Assembly (NCBI RefSeq): GCF_036347135.1 | Contig: NZ_CP108938.1 | Location: 9,300,001 to 9,364,000, forward strand | From: Streptomyces sp. NBC_00775 | GTDB taxonomy: Bacteria; Actinomycetota; Actinomycetes; Streptomycetales; Streptomycetaceae | Reading direction: 5' to 3' | Length of the DNA: 64,000 bases | Part shown: positions 8,632 through 17,412 of the stretch, piece by piece | How the letters are laid out: every line of letters starts with the position of its first letter | Position numbering within the stretch: the stretch's first letter is position 1 | Translations under genes and position numbers: made by a program | Notes under the pieces: generated by a model | Told to the model about the DNA's origin: nothing | Seen by the model: only the letters and a program-made list of their open reading frames with translations | Databases searched by the model: none

Positions 8632-10595
8632 CCATGAGCGCGGGCTGGTACCTGCGGCGGCTGTCCCGGATGGGACCGCGGGAGGTCGGCGGCCGGGTGG
8701 GCGACGCGGTGCGCAGGCGGCGGTGGCGGTCGGCGCGGCCGGACTGCCCGAGCGTGACCGGCGCCCGGTTCACCGCGGTACTGCCCGCCGGGACGATCGC
8801 CGCGATACCTCCGGACGCCGCGAAACGCCTCATCGCCGAGGCGGACCGGCTGATGTACGGGCACGCCGAGTATTTCGGGGTGGTCCGCGACGACCTGGAC
8901 GACCCGGACTGGTGGGGCGACCCGAAGACCGGGCGCCGGGCTCCGTGGGGCTACGCCTTCGACGTGCCGTACCGGAACGAGGACGTGGTCGGGGACATCA
9001 AGCAGATCTGGGAGCTGTCCCGGCATCAGTACCTCACCGTGCTCGCCGCGGCCTACGCGATCACCGGGGAGGAGCGGTACGCCGAGCGAGTGGCCGAGCA
9101 CCTGCGGTCGTGGTGGGCGGCGAACCCACCGCTGCGCGGCGTGCACTGGATCAGCGGCATCGAGCTGGGCATCCGGCTGCTGTCCTGGGTGTGGATCCGC
9201 CGGCTGCTCGACGGCTGGCCGGGCGCGGCCGGGCTGTTCGAGGACAACCCGGTGGCGCTGAACCAGATCTGGCACCACCAGCGCTGGCTGGCCGCCTTCC
9301 CCAGCCGGGGGTCCTCGGCGAACAACCACGTCATCGCCGAGGCCGCCGGGCAGTTCGCAGCGGCCTGCGCGTTCGGGTGGTTCCCTTCCTCGGCGCGTTG
9401 GCGAGCCGGCGCGCTGCGGTCGCTGGAGCGGCATCTGCGCGGCAACACCTTCGACTCCGGCCTCAACCGGGAGCTGGCCACCGAGTATCACGGACTTGTG
9501 CTGGAGCTCGGCCTGGCCGCGGTGGCCGAGGCGGATGCCGCAGGCGTGCCGGTCCCCGCGTCGATCCGGCTGGTACTGCTGCGGATGACCGACGCGCTCG
9601 CGGCCATCGTGGACAGCCGGCTACGGCCGCCGCGCCAGGGGGACGCGGACGACGGGCACGGTCTGATCGTGGACGGCGCGGGCACCGACCGCTGGGCGTC
9701 GCTGCTGGCCACCGGGGACGCCGTGTTCGGCCGGCTCGCCTGGTGGCCGGCGGTGAGCGGCACCGATGTGCGCACCCCGCTGCTGGCCGCGCTCATCCGG
9801 CCGTACTCGAAGAACGGAACCGCACCGGCCGTGACACGCCCGGCAAGCCGGCCGGCCCATTTCGCCGACGCGGGCATGACCATCCTGCGCGGTCCGGCAG
9901 GGATCTGGTGCCGCTGCGACGGTGGTCCGCACGGCTTCCTGTCCATCGCCGCGCATGCCCACGCGGACGCGCTGTCCCTGGAGGTCCGGCACGACGGGGT
10001 CGACGTGCTCGCCGACCCGGGGACGTACTGCTACCACGGGCAACCCGAGTGGCGGCAGTACTTCCGGTCGACCCTCGGCCACAACACCCTGCAACTGGAC
10101 GGCAGTGACCAGTCCGTCTCCGGCGGCCCGTTCCTGTGGACCCGGCAGGCCCGCAGCCGCGTCCTGGCCGCGGACACATCCGACGCCTCCGACGGGGGGA
10201 CGGCCCGCTGGTCTGCCGAGCACGACGGCTACCAGGGGTCCGTGCACCGCCGCAGGGTGGAACTGACGGCCGCGAGCCAGGAGTTGAAGGTCGTTGACGA
10301 GGTGCATGGCCCCCGACGAGCCGTGCAGCTGGCGTTCCACCTCGGCCCGGTGATCGCCGCGGAACTGGCGGGCAACCGGGCCGTGCTGACCTGGACTAGG
10401 GACGGCGAGGACCGCTCCGCGGTGCTCGACCTGCCCGGGCAGCTGCGCTGGCGGGCGCATCGCGGCGAGACCGACCCGCCGCTGGGCTGGTACTCCGCCG
10501 GCTTCGGGCGCAAGGAACCCACCACAACGCTGATCGGCACCGGTTTCGCCGACGGCGCGGAGGGGTTCACCACCGTGCTCAGGTTCCGCGGCTAG
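8628..10595 (+). CDS. Heparinase II/III family polysaccharide lyase-like protein
   Basis: I place the start at the ATG overlapping the upstream stop, giving about 655 residues; the frame is open further upstream. An alpha/alpha-toroid N-terminal domain has WxxN/H features such as SSANNHVIAEAAGQF and YHGLVLELG. A C-terminal beta-sandwich heparinase II/III-like domain begins near residue 400 (HAHADALSLEVRHDG, DPGTYCYHG, STLGHNTLQLDG). Family members cleave uronate-containing glycans by beta-elimination. No clear Sec signal peptide is visible, only basic residues at the N-terminus, so its location is unclear. Within this operon it could trim or edit a uronic-acid polymer or recycle failed chains. 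Confidence 0.82.
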   Translation: MTMSAGWYLRRLSRMGPREVGGRVGDAVRRRRWRSARPDCPSVTGARFTAVLPAGTIAAIPPDAAKRLIAEADRLMYGHAEYFGVVRDDLDDPDWWGDPKTGRRAPWGYAFDVPYRNEDVVGDIKQIWELSRHQYLTVLAAAYAITGEERYAERVAEHLRSWWAANPPLRGVHWISGIELGIRLLSWVWIRRLLDGWPGAAGLFEDNPVALNQIWHHQRWLAAFPSRGSSANNHVIAEAAGQFAAACAFGWFPSSARWRAGALRSLERHLRGNTFDSGLNRELATEYHGLVLELGLAAVAEADAAGVPVPASIRLVLLRMTDALAAIVDSRLRPPRQGDADDGHGLIVDGAGTDRWASLLATGDAVFGRLAWWPAVSGTDVRTPLLAALIRPYSKNGTAPAVTRPASRPAHFADAGMTILRGPAGIWCRCDGGPHGFLSIAAHAHADALSLEVRHDGVDVLADPGTYCYHGQPEWRQYFRSTLGHNTLQLDGSDQSVSGGPFLWTRQARSRVLAADTSDASDGGTARWSAEHDGYQGSVHRRRVELTAASQELKVVDEVHGPRRAVQLAFHLGPVIAAELAGNRAVLTWTRDGEDRSAVLDLPGQLRWRAHRGETDPPLGWYSAGFGRKEPTTTLIGTGFADGAEGFTTVLRFRG

Positions 10596-10603
10596 GGGGG
10601 CGC

Positions 10604-12142
10604 GTGGGAATCAAGAGGCGGCACTGGGCGTTGGCGGCGGCACCGCTGGCGCTGGCCCTGCTGGCGACCGGCTGTGAGAGCACGCCGGGCGCCGGGACGG
10701 AGTCGAAGGCCGCGCCATCCAGGTCCGCCACGTCCGCGCCCCGATCCGTGGCCCGGGTGTGCGCCAGGCCCGCGGCCGGGCCGGCGAAGGCGCCGGCGGG
10801 CGCGGTGACCGTCGACCCCGCGGTGGTCGGTGACCTGGCAGCGAAGACCAAGAGCAGCCCCCCGAACACCACGTTCTGGCTTCGACCGGGCAAGCACAGG
10901 CTCGACCCGGACCGCTACGCCCAGGTCATCCCCAAGGAGGGGGACCGCTACCTCGGCGCGCCGGGCGCGGTACTCGACGGCCGGAAGAAGAACCAGTACG
11001 CGTTCGGCGGCACCGCCCGCAACGTCACCATCCGCTACCTGACCGTGCAGCGTTTCGTGGCGCCGCCCGACGAGGGCGTGGTCAACCATGACTCGGCCGA
11101 CGGATGGGTGATCGAGCACGCGACGATCCAGCACAACTCCGGTGCCGGGCTGATGGCCGGTGCCCGTCAGAAGGTCCTCGCCAGCTGCCTGCGCGAAAAC
11201 GGCCAGTACGGCATGAACGCGTACAAGGGCAACGGCCGTATCAGCGGCCTGGTGGTCGAGGGCAACGAGATCGTGGGCAACAACACCGGCGACTGGGAGC
11301 GGCGGCGGGAGGGCTGCGGCTGCACCGGAGGCATCAAGTTCTGGGCCGTCAACGGCGCCGACGTACGCGGCAACTGGGTGCACGACAACCGCGGAACCGG
11401 GTTGTGGGCGGACACCAACAACAACGACTTCCGCATCGAGAACAACGTGCTCGACGACAACGACGGTGCCGCGCTGATCTACGAGACCAGCTACAACGCG
11501 GTCATCCGGAACAACACGATCCGGCGGAACAACTGGGTCGAGGGCCGCAGGCAAGCCGACCGCGGCGACAGCTTCCCGTTCGCGACCGTCTATCTGTCCG
11601 AGTCCGGCGGCGAACCACGGATCAAAGCCCGCACCGACAAGATCGAGATCTACCGGAACGTGCTGGAGAACAACTGGTCCGGGATCACCCTGTGGGAGAA
11701 CGCCGACCGGTTCTGCAACAGCCCGGCCAACACCTCGTCCGGGGACTGCACCTTGCTGGTGCGGACCACCGACCGCTGCGCGAAGCCGGCGATCGCCAGC
11801 GCACCGCTCTACGCCGACTGCCGGTGGAAGACCCAGCGGGTGGACATCCACGACAACCGCTTCGTGCTGGACAAGTCCGTCGTCAAGTGCACGGAGAAGT
11901 GCGACCGAATGGCGGTGCTGGCCAACTACGGCACCTATCCGAACTGGTCGCCGTACAAGGGCGATCGGGTGGCTGACGCGATCACCCGAAAGCAGCACAA
12001 CCGCTGGCACGACAACGTCTACCTCGGACCATGGGAGTTCGTCGCCCACGACCCGAGCCAGGTGCTCGACTCCGGGCAATGGCAGGGCGCGCCGTACCAG
12101 CAGGACGCAGGCAGCACCTTCCAGCCACAGGCCGGTGGTTGA
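10604..12142 (+). CDS. Right-handed parallel beta-helix lipoprotein
   Basis: This is a 512-residue exported lipoprotein. Basic residues (KRRH) precede a hydrophobic stretch and a lipobox LATGC, so the acylated Cys is near residue 24. The rest is full of beta-helix turns with asparagine ladders, such as VVEGNEIVGNNTG, NWVHDNRGTGLWADTNNND and YNAVIRNNTIRRNNWVEG. Such proteins include polysaccharide lyases and the mannuronan C5-epimerase AlgG. Next to a GDP-mannose dehydrogenase-like gene and a heparinase-like protein, an epimerase or lyase acting on the new polymer outside the membrane is plausible. No catalytic residues can be assigned. Cysteine-containing segments near residues 230-235 and 365-425 suggest disulfides. 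Confidence 0.8.
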   Translation: MGIKRRHWALAAAPLALALLATGCESTPGAGTESKAAPSRSATSAPRSVARVCARPAAGPAKAPAGAVTVDPAVVGDLAAKTKSSPPNTTFWLRPGKHRLDPDRYAQVIPKEGDRYLGAPGAVLDGRKKNQYAFGGTARNVTIRYLTVQRFVAPPDEGVVNHDSADGWVIEHATIQHNSGAGLMAGARQKVLASCLRENGQYGMNAYKGNGRISGLVVEGNEIVGNNTGDWERRREGCGCTGGIKFWAVNGADVRGNWVHDNRGTGLWADTNNNDFRIENNVLDDNDGAALIYETSYNAVIRNNTIRRNNWVEGRRQADRGDSFPFATVYLSESGGEPRIKARTDKIEIYRNVLENNWSGITLWENADRFCNSPANTSSGDCTLLVRTTDRCAKPAIASAPLYADCRWKTQRVDIHDNRFVLDKSVVKCTEKCDRMAVLANYGTYPNWSPYKGDRVADAITRKQHNRWHDNVYLGPWEFVAHDPSQVLDSGQWQGAPYQQDAGSTFQPQAGG

Positions 12143-13478
12143 GATGGGAGGGGATCTGACGCGCGAGGGCCTGCCGGGCGGACCGGATACGGCAGGCACG
12201 CGGCCCGGCGCCGCACCGCGCCCGGCCGGCACACCGAAGATCGTCGGGATCGTCTGGGGGTTGCTGATCCTCAACACGCTCGGCTCCGCCGGGGCGAAGA
12301 CCATCATCCCGCTGCCCCGCTCCCTCATCCAGATGGCCACCATGGGCGCGCTGGTCGCCGCGTTCGCGCTGGCGCTCGCGGTCAATCTCCGGCTGCGCAT
12401 CCGAGCCAGCGCCTTCGTGCTCCTGCTCACCCTGCTGCTGGTGCCGAGCATGATCTCGAGCGTGAACCTGGAGTCCGGGTTCGGCGCGCTGTTCCGCTGC
12501 GCCCGGCTGGCGCTCTTCATCGGCACGTTGTGGCTGCTCAGCCGCTGGTGGGACGGCAGCCTCACGTTCGTCCGGCACCACATCCGGATGTACTTCGCGG
12601 TGCTCGGGTCGGTGGCCGTCGGCCTGGTCGTCTCACCGGGCGCGGCCTTGCCCGACCTCTACGGCGGACGGCTCGTCGGCGCGTTGTGGCCGCTCACTCC
12701 GCCGCAGATCGGACAGTACGCCGCGGTGATCATAGGGCTCACCGTGCTGCTCGTCCTGGGGCGCCGGACCGACAGGGTCAGCGCGGCGGTGGTCATCGTG
12801 CCGTCACTCGTCCTGCTCGCGCTGACCCATACCCGGACGGCCACGCTCGGCCTGCTCATCGGCCTGGCGTTGGGGATCGGCTCACTCATCCTGACCAGCG
12901 CCGCCGCCCGCCGGTTCTTCACCTGGACGGTGCTGTGCGCCACGGTGGCCGTGGTGGGGTTCAGCTCCGCGCTGCAGGCGTGGTTCCTGCGCGGACAGAG
13001 CCAGGAGAACTTCTCCAACCTCACCGGTCGGGCCAAGGTCTGGGACGCCCTGCTGGCAGCGCCCCGGACGACCTCGGAGCAGTTGTTCGGCATGGGCCTG
13101 GGCGACAAGTCGTTCGGCGGGCTGCCGATCGACAACAGCTGGCTGGCCGTCTACCAGGAGCAGGGTCTGACCGGCGTCGCCCTGGTGGCGGCGATCATCA
13201 TCGTCCTCGCCGGCGTCGCGTTGCTGCGGCCGCCGTCGCTTCAGAGGGCCTGCGCGATCTTCCTGATCAGCTACTGCGCGATCGCGTCGTACACCGAGGC
13301 CGGCCTTGGCGACGCCTCGCCGTATCTGCTGCATCTGGCCTTGGCTGCCTCGCTGTTGGCGGCACCTGCCGAGGCCGCGCCCCTCTCCAGGGCCGCGCCC
13401 CTCTCGACGGCCGCGCCCCTCTCGACGCCCGCAGTCCCTCGACGACGTATCCCTCGCTGGGCCCAGGATCGGAGCTGA
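12135..13478 (+). CDS. O-antigen ligase/Wzy-like membrane protein
   Basis: This ~447-residue protein has about ten predicted transmembrane helices. GTG 12135 overlaps the previous stop, and ATG 12144 is an alternative start. The C-terminal half carries the Wzy_C-type region (SNLTGRAKVWDALLA, LFGMGLGDKSFGG, DNSWLAVYQEQGLTGVAL) that marks O-antigen ligases and polymerases. It should polymerise or transfer undecaprenyl-linked repeat units at the outer face of the membrane. The last ~40 residues are a low-complexity tail (APLSRAAPLSTAAPLSTPA) encoded by an 18-bp tandem repeat, unlike the rest of the protein. Confidence 0.78.
   Translation: MVEMGGDLTREGLPGGPDTAGTRPGAAPRPAGTPKIVGIVWGLLILNTLGSAGAKTIIPLPRSLIQMATMGALVAAFALALAVNLRLRIRASAFVLLLTLLLVPSMISSVNLESGFGALFRCARLALFIGTLWLLSRWWDGSLTFVRHHIRMYFAVLGSVAVGLVVSPGAALPDLYGGRLVGALWPLTPPQIGQYAAVIIGLTVLLVLGRRTDRVSAAVVIVPSLVLLALTHTRTATLGLLIGLALGIGSLILTSAAARRFFTWTVLCATVAVVGFSSALQAWFLRGQSQENFSNLTGRAKVWDALLAAPRTTSEQLFGMGLGDKSFGGLPIDNSWLAVYQEQGLTGVALVAAIIIVLAGVALLRPPSLQRACAIFLISYCAIASYTEAGLGDASPYLLHLALAASLLAAPAEAAPLSRAAPLSTAAPLSTPAVPRRRIPRWAQDRS
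13374..13427 (+). repeat. 18-bp tandem repeat, 3 copies, in the Wzy-like gene
   Basis: Three head-to-tail 18-base units occupy 13374-13391, 13392-13409 and 13410-13427. Units two and three are identical and unit one differs at three bases near its end. The period is a multiple of three, so copy-number change would lengthen or shorten the AAPLS-type tail in frame. Confidence 0.9.
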
Positions 13479-13479
13479 C

Positions 13480-14727
13480 GTGAGCATGCACGTCCTCGTG
13501 GTGCACAACCGCTACGCCTCGGCGCAGCCGAGCGGGGAGAACAAGGTCGTCGACCAGGAGGTGGAGCTGCTGCGCGCGGCCGGCCACCGGGTCGAGGTGT
13601 TCGAGCGGCGCAGCGACGACATCGCCGCCCGGTCCCTCCTGTCGAAGGCCGCGGTGCCACTCCTTGTGCCGTGGAACCCGGCGGTCCGCAAGGAGCTCGC
13701 CGCCCGGCTTCGCGCCGAGCGACCGGACGTGGTGCACATCCACAACGTCTTCCCGCTCCTGTCGCCCGCGGTTCTCGCCGCCTGCGCCGACGCCGGCGTG
13801 CCCGCCGTCGCCACGCTGCACAACTACACCCAGGTCTGCCCACCCGGCACGCTCCAACGGGACGGCCGGCCGTGCACCGAGTGCGTGGGCTCCGCACCAC
13901 TGCCTGCCGTCCGGCACGGCTGCTACCGGAATTCGCGCCTTGCGACGGTGCCGCTCGCGGTCAGCCTGTCGGTCAACCGGCGGCGGTGGTGGTCCGGCGT
14001 GGAGCGGTTCTTCTGCATCTCCGCGGCGCAGCGCGACGTCCTGGTGCGGTCCGGCATGCCGGCCGAGCGGCTGGCGGTGAAGCACAACTTCGTGCCGGAC
14101 CCGGGCGCCTGCCGGACGGGCGACGGCGAGCATCTGCTCTATCTCGGCCGGCTCGCGGAGGCCAAGGGCGTGCGGCTGCTCATGGCCGCGTGGGACGAGA
14201 TCGCGGCGGACGGCGGTGTGGGCGTGCCGCTCGTGATCGCCGGCGCGGGGCCGCTGGAGCGCGAGGTGACCGCCTGGGCGGCGGGCCGGGACGACGTGCG
14301 GTACGTCGGCCTGTACGACCCGGCGCAGTGCCGTCAGGCCGTCGCGCGGTCGGTCGCCGTGGTGGCTCCCTCGACGTGGCTGGAGGCGTTCGGCCTGGTG
14401 GTTGTCGAGGCGATGGCGGCCGGAGTCCCGACCGTCGCCGCCGGTCACGGCGCCTTCGTCGAACTCGTCGAGGACGGGGTCACCGGGCTGCTGCACCAGC
14501 CGGGCGAGCCCGCCTCGCTCGCGTCCTGCATACGCCGGATCGCGGCCGAGCCGGCCCGCAACCGGGAGATGGGCCAGGCGGCCCGGCGCCGTTACGAGCA
14601 GGGTTTCAGCCCGGCCGTCGGCCTGGAGCGCCTGGTGGAGGGGTACCGCACCGCGATCGCGGGTCGGTCCGGCGGCGGAGACAGCGCGCCGCCGATAGGG
14701 ACGGAATCAATGGGGGGCAGTAAATGA
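13480..14727 (+). CDS. GT4-family glycosyltransferase
   Basis: This is a 415-residue GT-B enzyme. GTG 13480 has GGAG five bases upstream; ATG 13486 is also possible. The N-terminus (HVLVVHNRYASAQPSGENKV) is typical of glycosyltransferases that begin with the VHNxY and GGxN/GEN pattern. A Cys-containing loop, CPPGTLQRDGRPCTECVG, lies near residues 120-140 and is common in a GT4 subgroup. The C-terminal donor site contains LYLGRLAEAKGV and STWLEAFGLVVVEAMAAG, the E-x7-E motif. It should add a sugar to the lipid-linked intermediate. The stop overlaps the methyltransferase start. Confidence 0.85.
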   Translation: MSMHVLVVHNRYASAQPSGENKVVDQEVELLRAAGHRVEVFERRSDDIAARSLLSKAAVPLLVPWNPAVRKELAARLRAERPDVVHIHNVFPLLSPAVLAACADAGVPAVATLHNYTQVCPPGTLQRDGRPCTECVGSAPLPAVRHGCYRNSRLATVPLAVSLSVNRRRWWSGVERFFCISAAQRDVLVRSGMPAERLAVKHNFVPDPGACRTGDGEHLLYLGRLAEAKGVRLLMAAWDEIAADGGVGVPLVIAGAGPLEREVTAWAAGRDDVRYVGLYDPAQCRQAVARSVAVVAPSTWLEAFGLVVVEAMAAGVPTVAAGHGAFVELVEDGVTGLLHQPGEPASLASCIRRIAAEPARNREMGQAARRRYEQGFSPAVGLERLVEGYRTAIAGRSGGGDSAPPIGTESMGGSK

Positions 14728-15959
14728 CACGTTGCCGACTGTGCGGCTCGGCGGCGCTGGCGAGCGTCGTCGATCTGGGGGCGACCCCGCCGTGCGAGAG
14801 CTTTCTCGCCGCGGACCAACTGGACCAACCGGAACCGGCGTACCCGCTGCACCTGCGGGTCTGCACCGACTGCTGGCTCGCGCAGATCCCTCCGCTGATC
14901 ACGCCGGAGGAGACGTTCAGCGAGTACGCGTACTTCTCCTCCTTCTCGACCTCCTGGGTGGAGCACGCGCGCACGTTCGTCGCCGACACCGTGCAGCGGC
15001 TTGCCCTCGGCCCCGACGCCTTCGTGGTCGAGGTCGCGAGCAACGACGGCTACCTGCTGAAGCACGTGGTGGACCGCGGGATCCGCTGCCTCGGCGTCGA
15101 GCCGTCGGTGAACGTCGGCGCCGCGGCCCGGGACGCGGGTGTGCCCACGCTCACGGCGTTCATGGACCCGGACACCGGCGCCGCCGTCCGCGAAGAGCAC
15201 GGCCCGGCAAACCTGGTCGTGGCCAACAACGTGTACGCGCACATCCCCGACGTGGTCGGGTTCACCCAGGGGCTGCGCGCCCTGGTCGCCGACGACGGCT
15301 GGGTCTCCATCGAGGTGCAGCACCTGCTGACCCTGATCGAGGACAACCAGTACGACACGATCTACCACGAGCACTTCCAGTACTACACGGTCGCGTCCGC
15401 GATCCGAGCCCTTGCGAGTGGTGGACTCGCGCTCGTGGACGTGGAGTTGCTGCCCACGCACGGCGGCTCCATCCGGCTGTGGGCCCGGCCGGCCGAGGTG
15501 GCCGGCGAGCCGACCCAGCGGGTGGCCGACGTGCTGGCCCGGGAGAAGGCCGCCGGGTTGCAGGAGCTGTCCGGGTACGCCGAGTTCGCCGCGCGGGTGG
15601 CCAAGGTGCGCCGGGATCTCCTGCGGTTCCTCATCGAGGCGGCCGAGCGCGGTGAGACGGTCGTCGGCTACGGCGCCCCGGGCAAGGGCAACACCCTGCT
15701 CAACCACTGCGGTATCCGGCCCGACCTGCTCCCGTACACGGTCGACCGCAACCCCTACAAGCACGGCAGGTTCACCCCCGGCACCCGCATCCCGATCCTG
15801 CCGCCCGAGCAGATCAGCGCCGACCGGCCGGACTACGTCCTCGTCCTCCCGTGGAACCTGCGGGCCGAGCTGGTCGAGCAGTTGTCCTTCGTGCACGACT
15901 GGGGCGGCCGCCTTGTCTTTCCCATCCCGGAACTGAGCATTGTCGAGGTCAAGTCATGA
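14724..15959 (+). CDS. SAM-dependent sugar C-methyltransferase
   Basis: This 411-residue protein has the three-part plan of NDP-sugar C-methyltransferases of the TylCIII/NovU type. An N-terminal zinc-binding domain carries CRLCG and a second CxxC pair near residues 49-52 (VCTDC). A Rossmann SAM domain carries VVEVASNDGYLL near residue 100. A C-terminal domain carries VVGYGAPGKGNTLLNHCGI. Known members methylate C-3 of 4-keto-6-deoxy sugars. Gene order suggests its substrate is a CDP-linked keto sugar made with the next gene. The neighbouring starts and stops overlap on both sides. Position specificity cannot be read from the sequence. Confidence 0.85.
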   Translation: MTRCRLCGSAALASVVDLGATPPCESFLAADQLDQPEPAYPLHLRVCTDCWLAQIPPLITPEETFSEYAYFSSFSTSWVEHARTFVADTVQRLALGPDAFVVEVASNDGYLLKHVVDRGIRCLGVEPSVNVGAAARDAGVPTLTAFMDPDTGAAVREEHGPANLVVANNVYAHIPDVVGFTQGLRALVADDGWVSIEVQHLLTLIEDNQYDTIYHEHFQYYTVASAIRALASGGLALVDVELLPTHGGSIRLWARPAEVAGEPTQRVADVLAREKAAGLQELSGYAEFAARVAKVRRDLLRFLIEAAERGETVVGYGAPGKGNTLLNHCGIRPDLLPYTVDRNPYKHGRFTPGTRIPILPPEQISADRPDYVLVLPWNLRAELVEQLSFVHDWGGRLVFPIPELSIVEVKS

Positions 15960-16765
15960 AGGTCGTTCTGTTCTGCGGCGGTTACGGGATGCGGATGCGC
16001 AACGGAACCTCCGACGACGTGCCCAAGCCGATGGCGATGGTCGGCCCGCGACCGCTGATCTGGCACGTCATGCGCTACTACGCGCACTTCGGGCACACGG
16101 AGTTCATTCTGTGCCTCGGGTACGGGGCGCACCACATCAAGGACTTCTTCCTCAACTACGAGGAGACGGTGTCCAACGACTTCGTGCTGCGGGGCGGGCG
16201 GACGGAGCTGCTGTCCACCGACATCGCGGACTGGACGATCACGTTCGCGCAGACCGGCGTCGAGTCACCGATCGGGGAGCGGCTGCGCCGGGTGCGGCAC
16301 CACCTGGACGGCGACGAGATGTTCCTCGCCAACTACGCCGACGTGCTGACCGACGCCCCGCTGCCGGAGATGATCGACCGGTTCGCCCGGCGCGACGCCG
16401 GTGCGTCGATGATGGTGGTGCCGCCGCAGTCCTCGTTCCACTGCGTGGAACTGGGCGAGGACGGCCTGGTGGGGGGCATCACGGCGGTGAGCGACATGCC
16501 GCTGTGGGAGAACGGCGGCTACTTCGTGCTCCGCCAGGAGGTCTTCGACCACATCCCGGAGAACGGGGATCTGGTCGCCGACGGATGTGCCCAACTGGCC
16601 AAGCGCGGACGGCTGGTGGCGCATCAGCACCGCGGTTTCTGGAAGCCGACCGACACGGTGAAGGAGCGGGCGGCGCTCGACGCCGCCTACACCCAGGGCG
16701 ACCGCCCGTGGGCCGTGTGGGAACGGGACGGCGCGGCGGCGAACCCCGGGGTGAGGACCGCGTGA
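15956..16765 (+). CDS. rfbF: Glucose-1-phosphate cytidylyltransferase
   Basis: This 269-residue nucleotidyltransferase makes CDP-glucose from CTP and glucose-1-phosphate. The N-terminus VVLFCGGYGMRMR is the nucleotide-binding G-G-x-G-x-R-M loop, followed by DVPKPMAMVGPRPLIWHVMR and an ADVLTD metal-binding aspartate region. HHIKDFFLNY matches what I remember of RfbF-type enzymes. The length is close to the usual ~257. The start is the ATG overlapping the upstream stop; a longer frame exists but has no better signal. No CDP-glucose 4,6-dehydratase is obvious beside it, so how CDP-glucose is used is open. Confidence 0.88.
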   Translation: MKVVLFCGGYGMRMRNGTSDDVPKPMAMVGPRPLIWHVMRYYAHFGHTEFILCLGYGAHHIKDFFLNYEETVSNDFVLRGGRTELLSTDIADWTITFAQTGVESPIGERLRRVRHHLDGDEMFLANYADVLTDAPLPEMIDRFARRDAGASMMVVPPQSSFHCVELGEDGLVGGITAVSDMPLWENGGYFVLRQEVFDHIPENGDLVADGCAQLAKRGRLVAHQHRGFWKPTDTVKERAALDAAYTQGDRPWAVWERDGAAANPGVRTA

Positions 16766-17409
16766 TCCAGCTCAGCGCCGGGCGCCTGGACCGGATCGTC
16801 GCGGTGGGCGCGCACTGCGACGACATCGCCATCGGCGCCGGCGGCACGCTGCTCGCGATGTGCCTCGCGCGGCCGGGTATCCGCGTCGACGCGCTGGTGC
16901 TCTCCGGCGGTGGCAGCGAGCGGGAGGAGGAGGAGCGGGCCGCGCTCGCCGCCTTCTGCCCGGGCGCCGATCTGCGCCTGACCGTCCTCAAGTTGCCGGA
17001 TGGCCGACTGCCCGTGCACTGGGACGAGGCCAAGGCCGCGGTCGAGGAGCTGCGCGAGCGGACCGAGCCGGACCTGGTCCTCGCTCCGCGTACCGATGAC
17101 GCGCACCAGGATCACCGCGGCCTGGCGAAGCTGATGACCACCGCGTTCCGCGACCACCTCGTGCTCCGCTACGAGATCGTCAAGTGGGACGGCGACCTCG
17201 GCCGTCCGTCGGCGTACCAGCCGCTGTCGCCGGAGATCGCCGAACAGAAAGTGCGGCTGCTGCAGGAGCACTACCCCTCGCAACGGCACCGGCCCTGGTA
17301 CGACCGGGAGGCCTTCCTCGGCCTCGCCCGGATCCGCGGCATCGAATGCCACGCCCGCTACGCCGAGGCGTTCACCGTCACCAAACTCACGCTCAATCTG
17401 GGGGACTGA
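16762..17409 (+). CDS. PIG-L family deacetylase
   Basis: This 215-residue zinc-dependent LmbE/PIG-L deacetylase starts at GTG 16762 overlapping the preceding stop. The metal motif is AHCDDIAIGAGG (His-x-Asp-Asp), where the family usually has HPDD. APRTDDAHQDHRGL supplies the later histidines. Relatives remove N-acetyl groups from sugars such as GlcNAc-PI or mycothiol precursors. Here it sits between a cytidylyltransferase and an SDR enzyme, so deacylation of an amino sugar in the same pathway is the simplest role. The Cys in place of Pro in the motif is also seen in polysaccharide-cluster copies as I recall them. Confidence 0.83.
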   Translation: MIQLSAGRLDRIVAVGAHCDDIAIGAGGTLLAMCLARPGIRVDALVLSGGGSEREEEERAALAAFCPGADLRLTVLKLPDGRLPVHWDEAKAAVEELRERTEPDLVLAPRTDDAHQDHRGLAKLMTTAFRDHLVLRYEIVKWDGDLGRPSAYQPLSPEIAEQKVRLLQEHYPSQRHRPWYDREAFLGLARIRGIECHARYAEAFTVTKLTLNLGD

Positions 17410-17412
17410 ACT

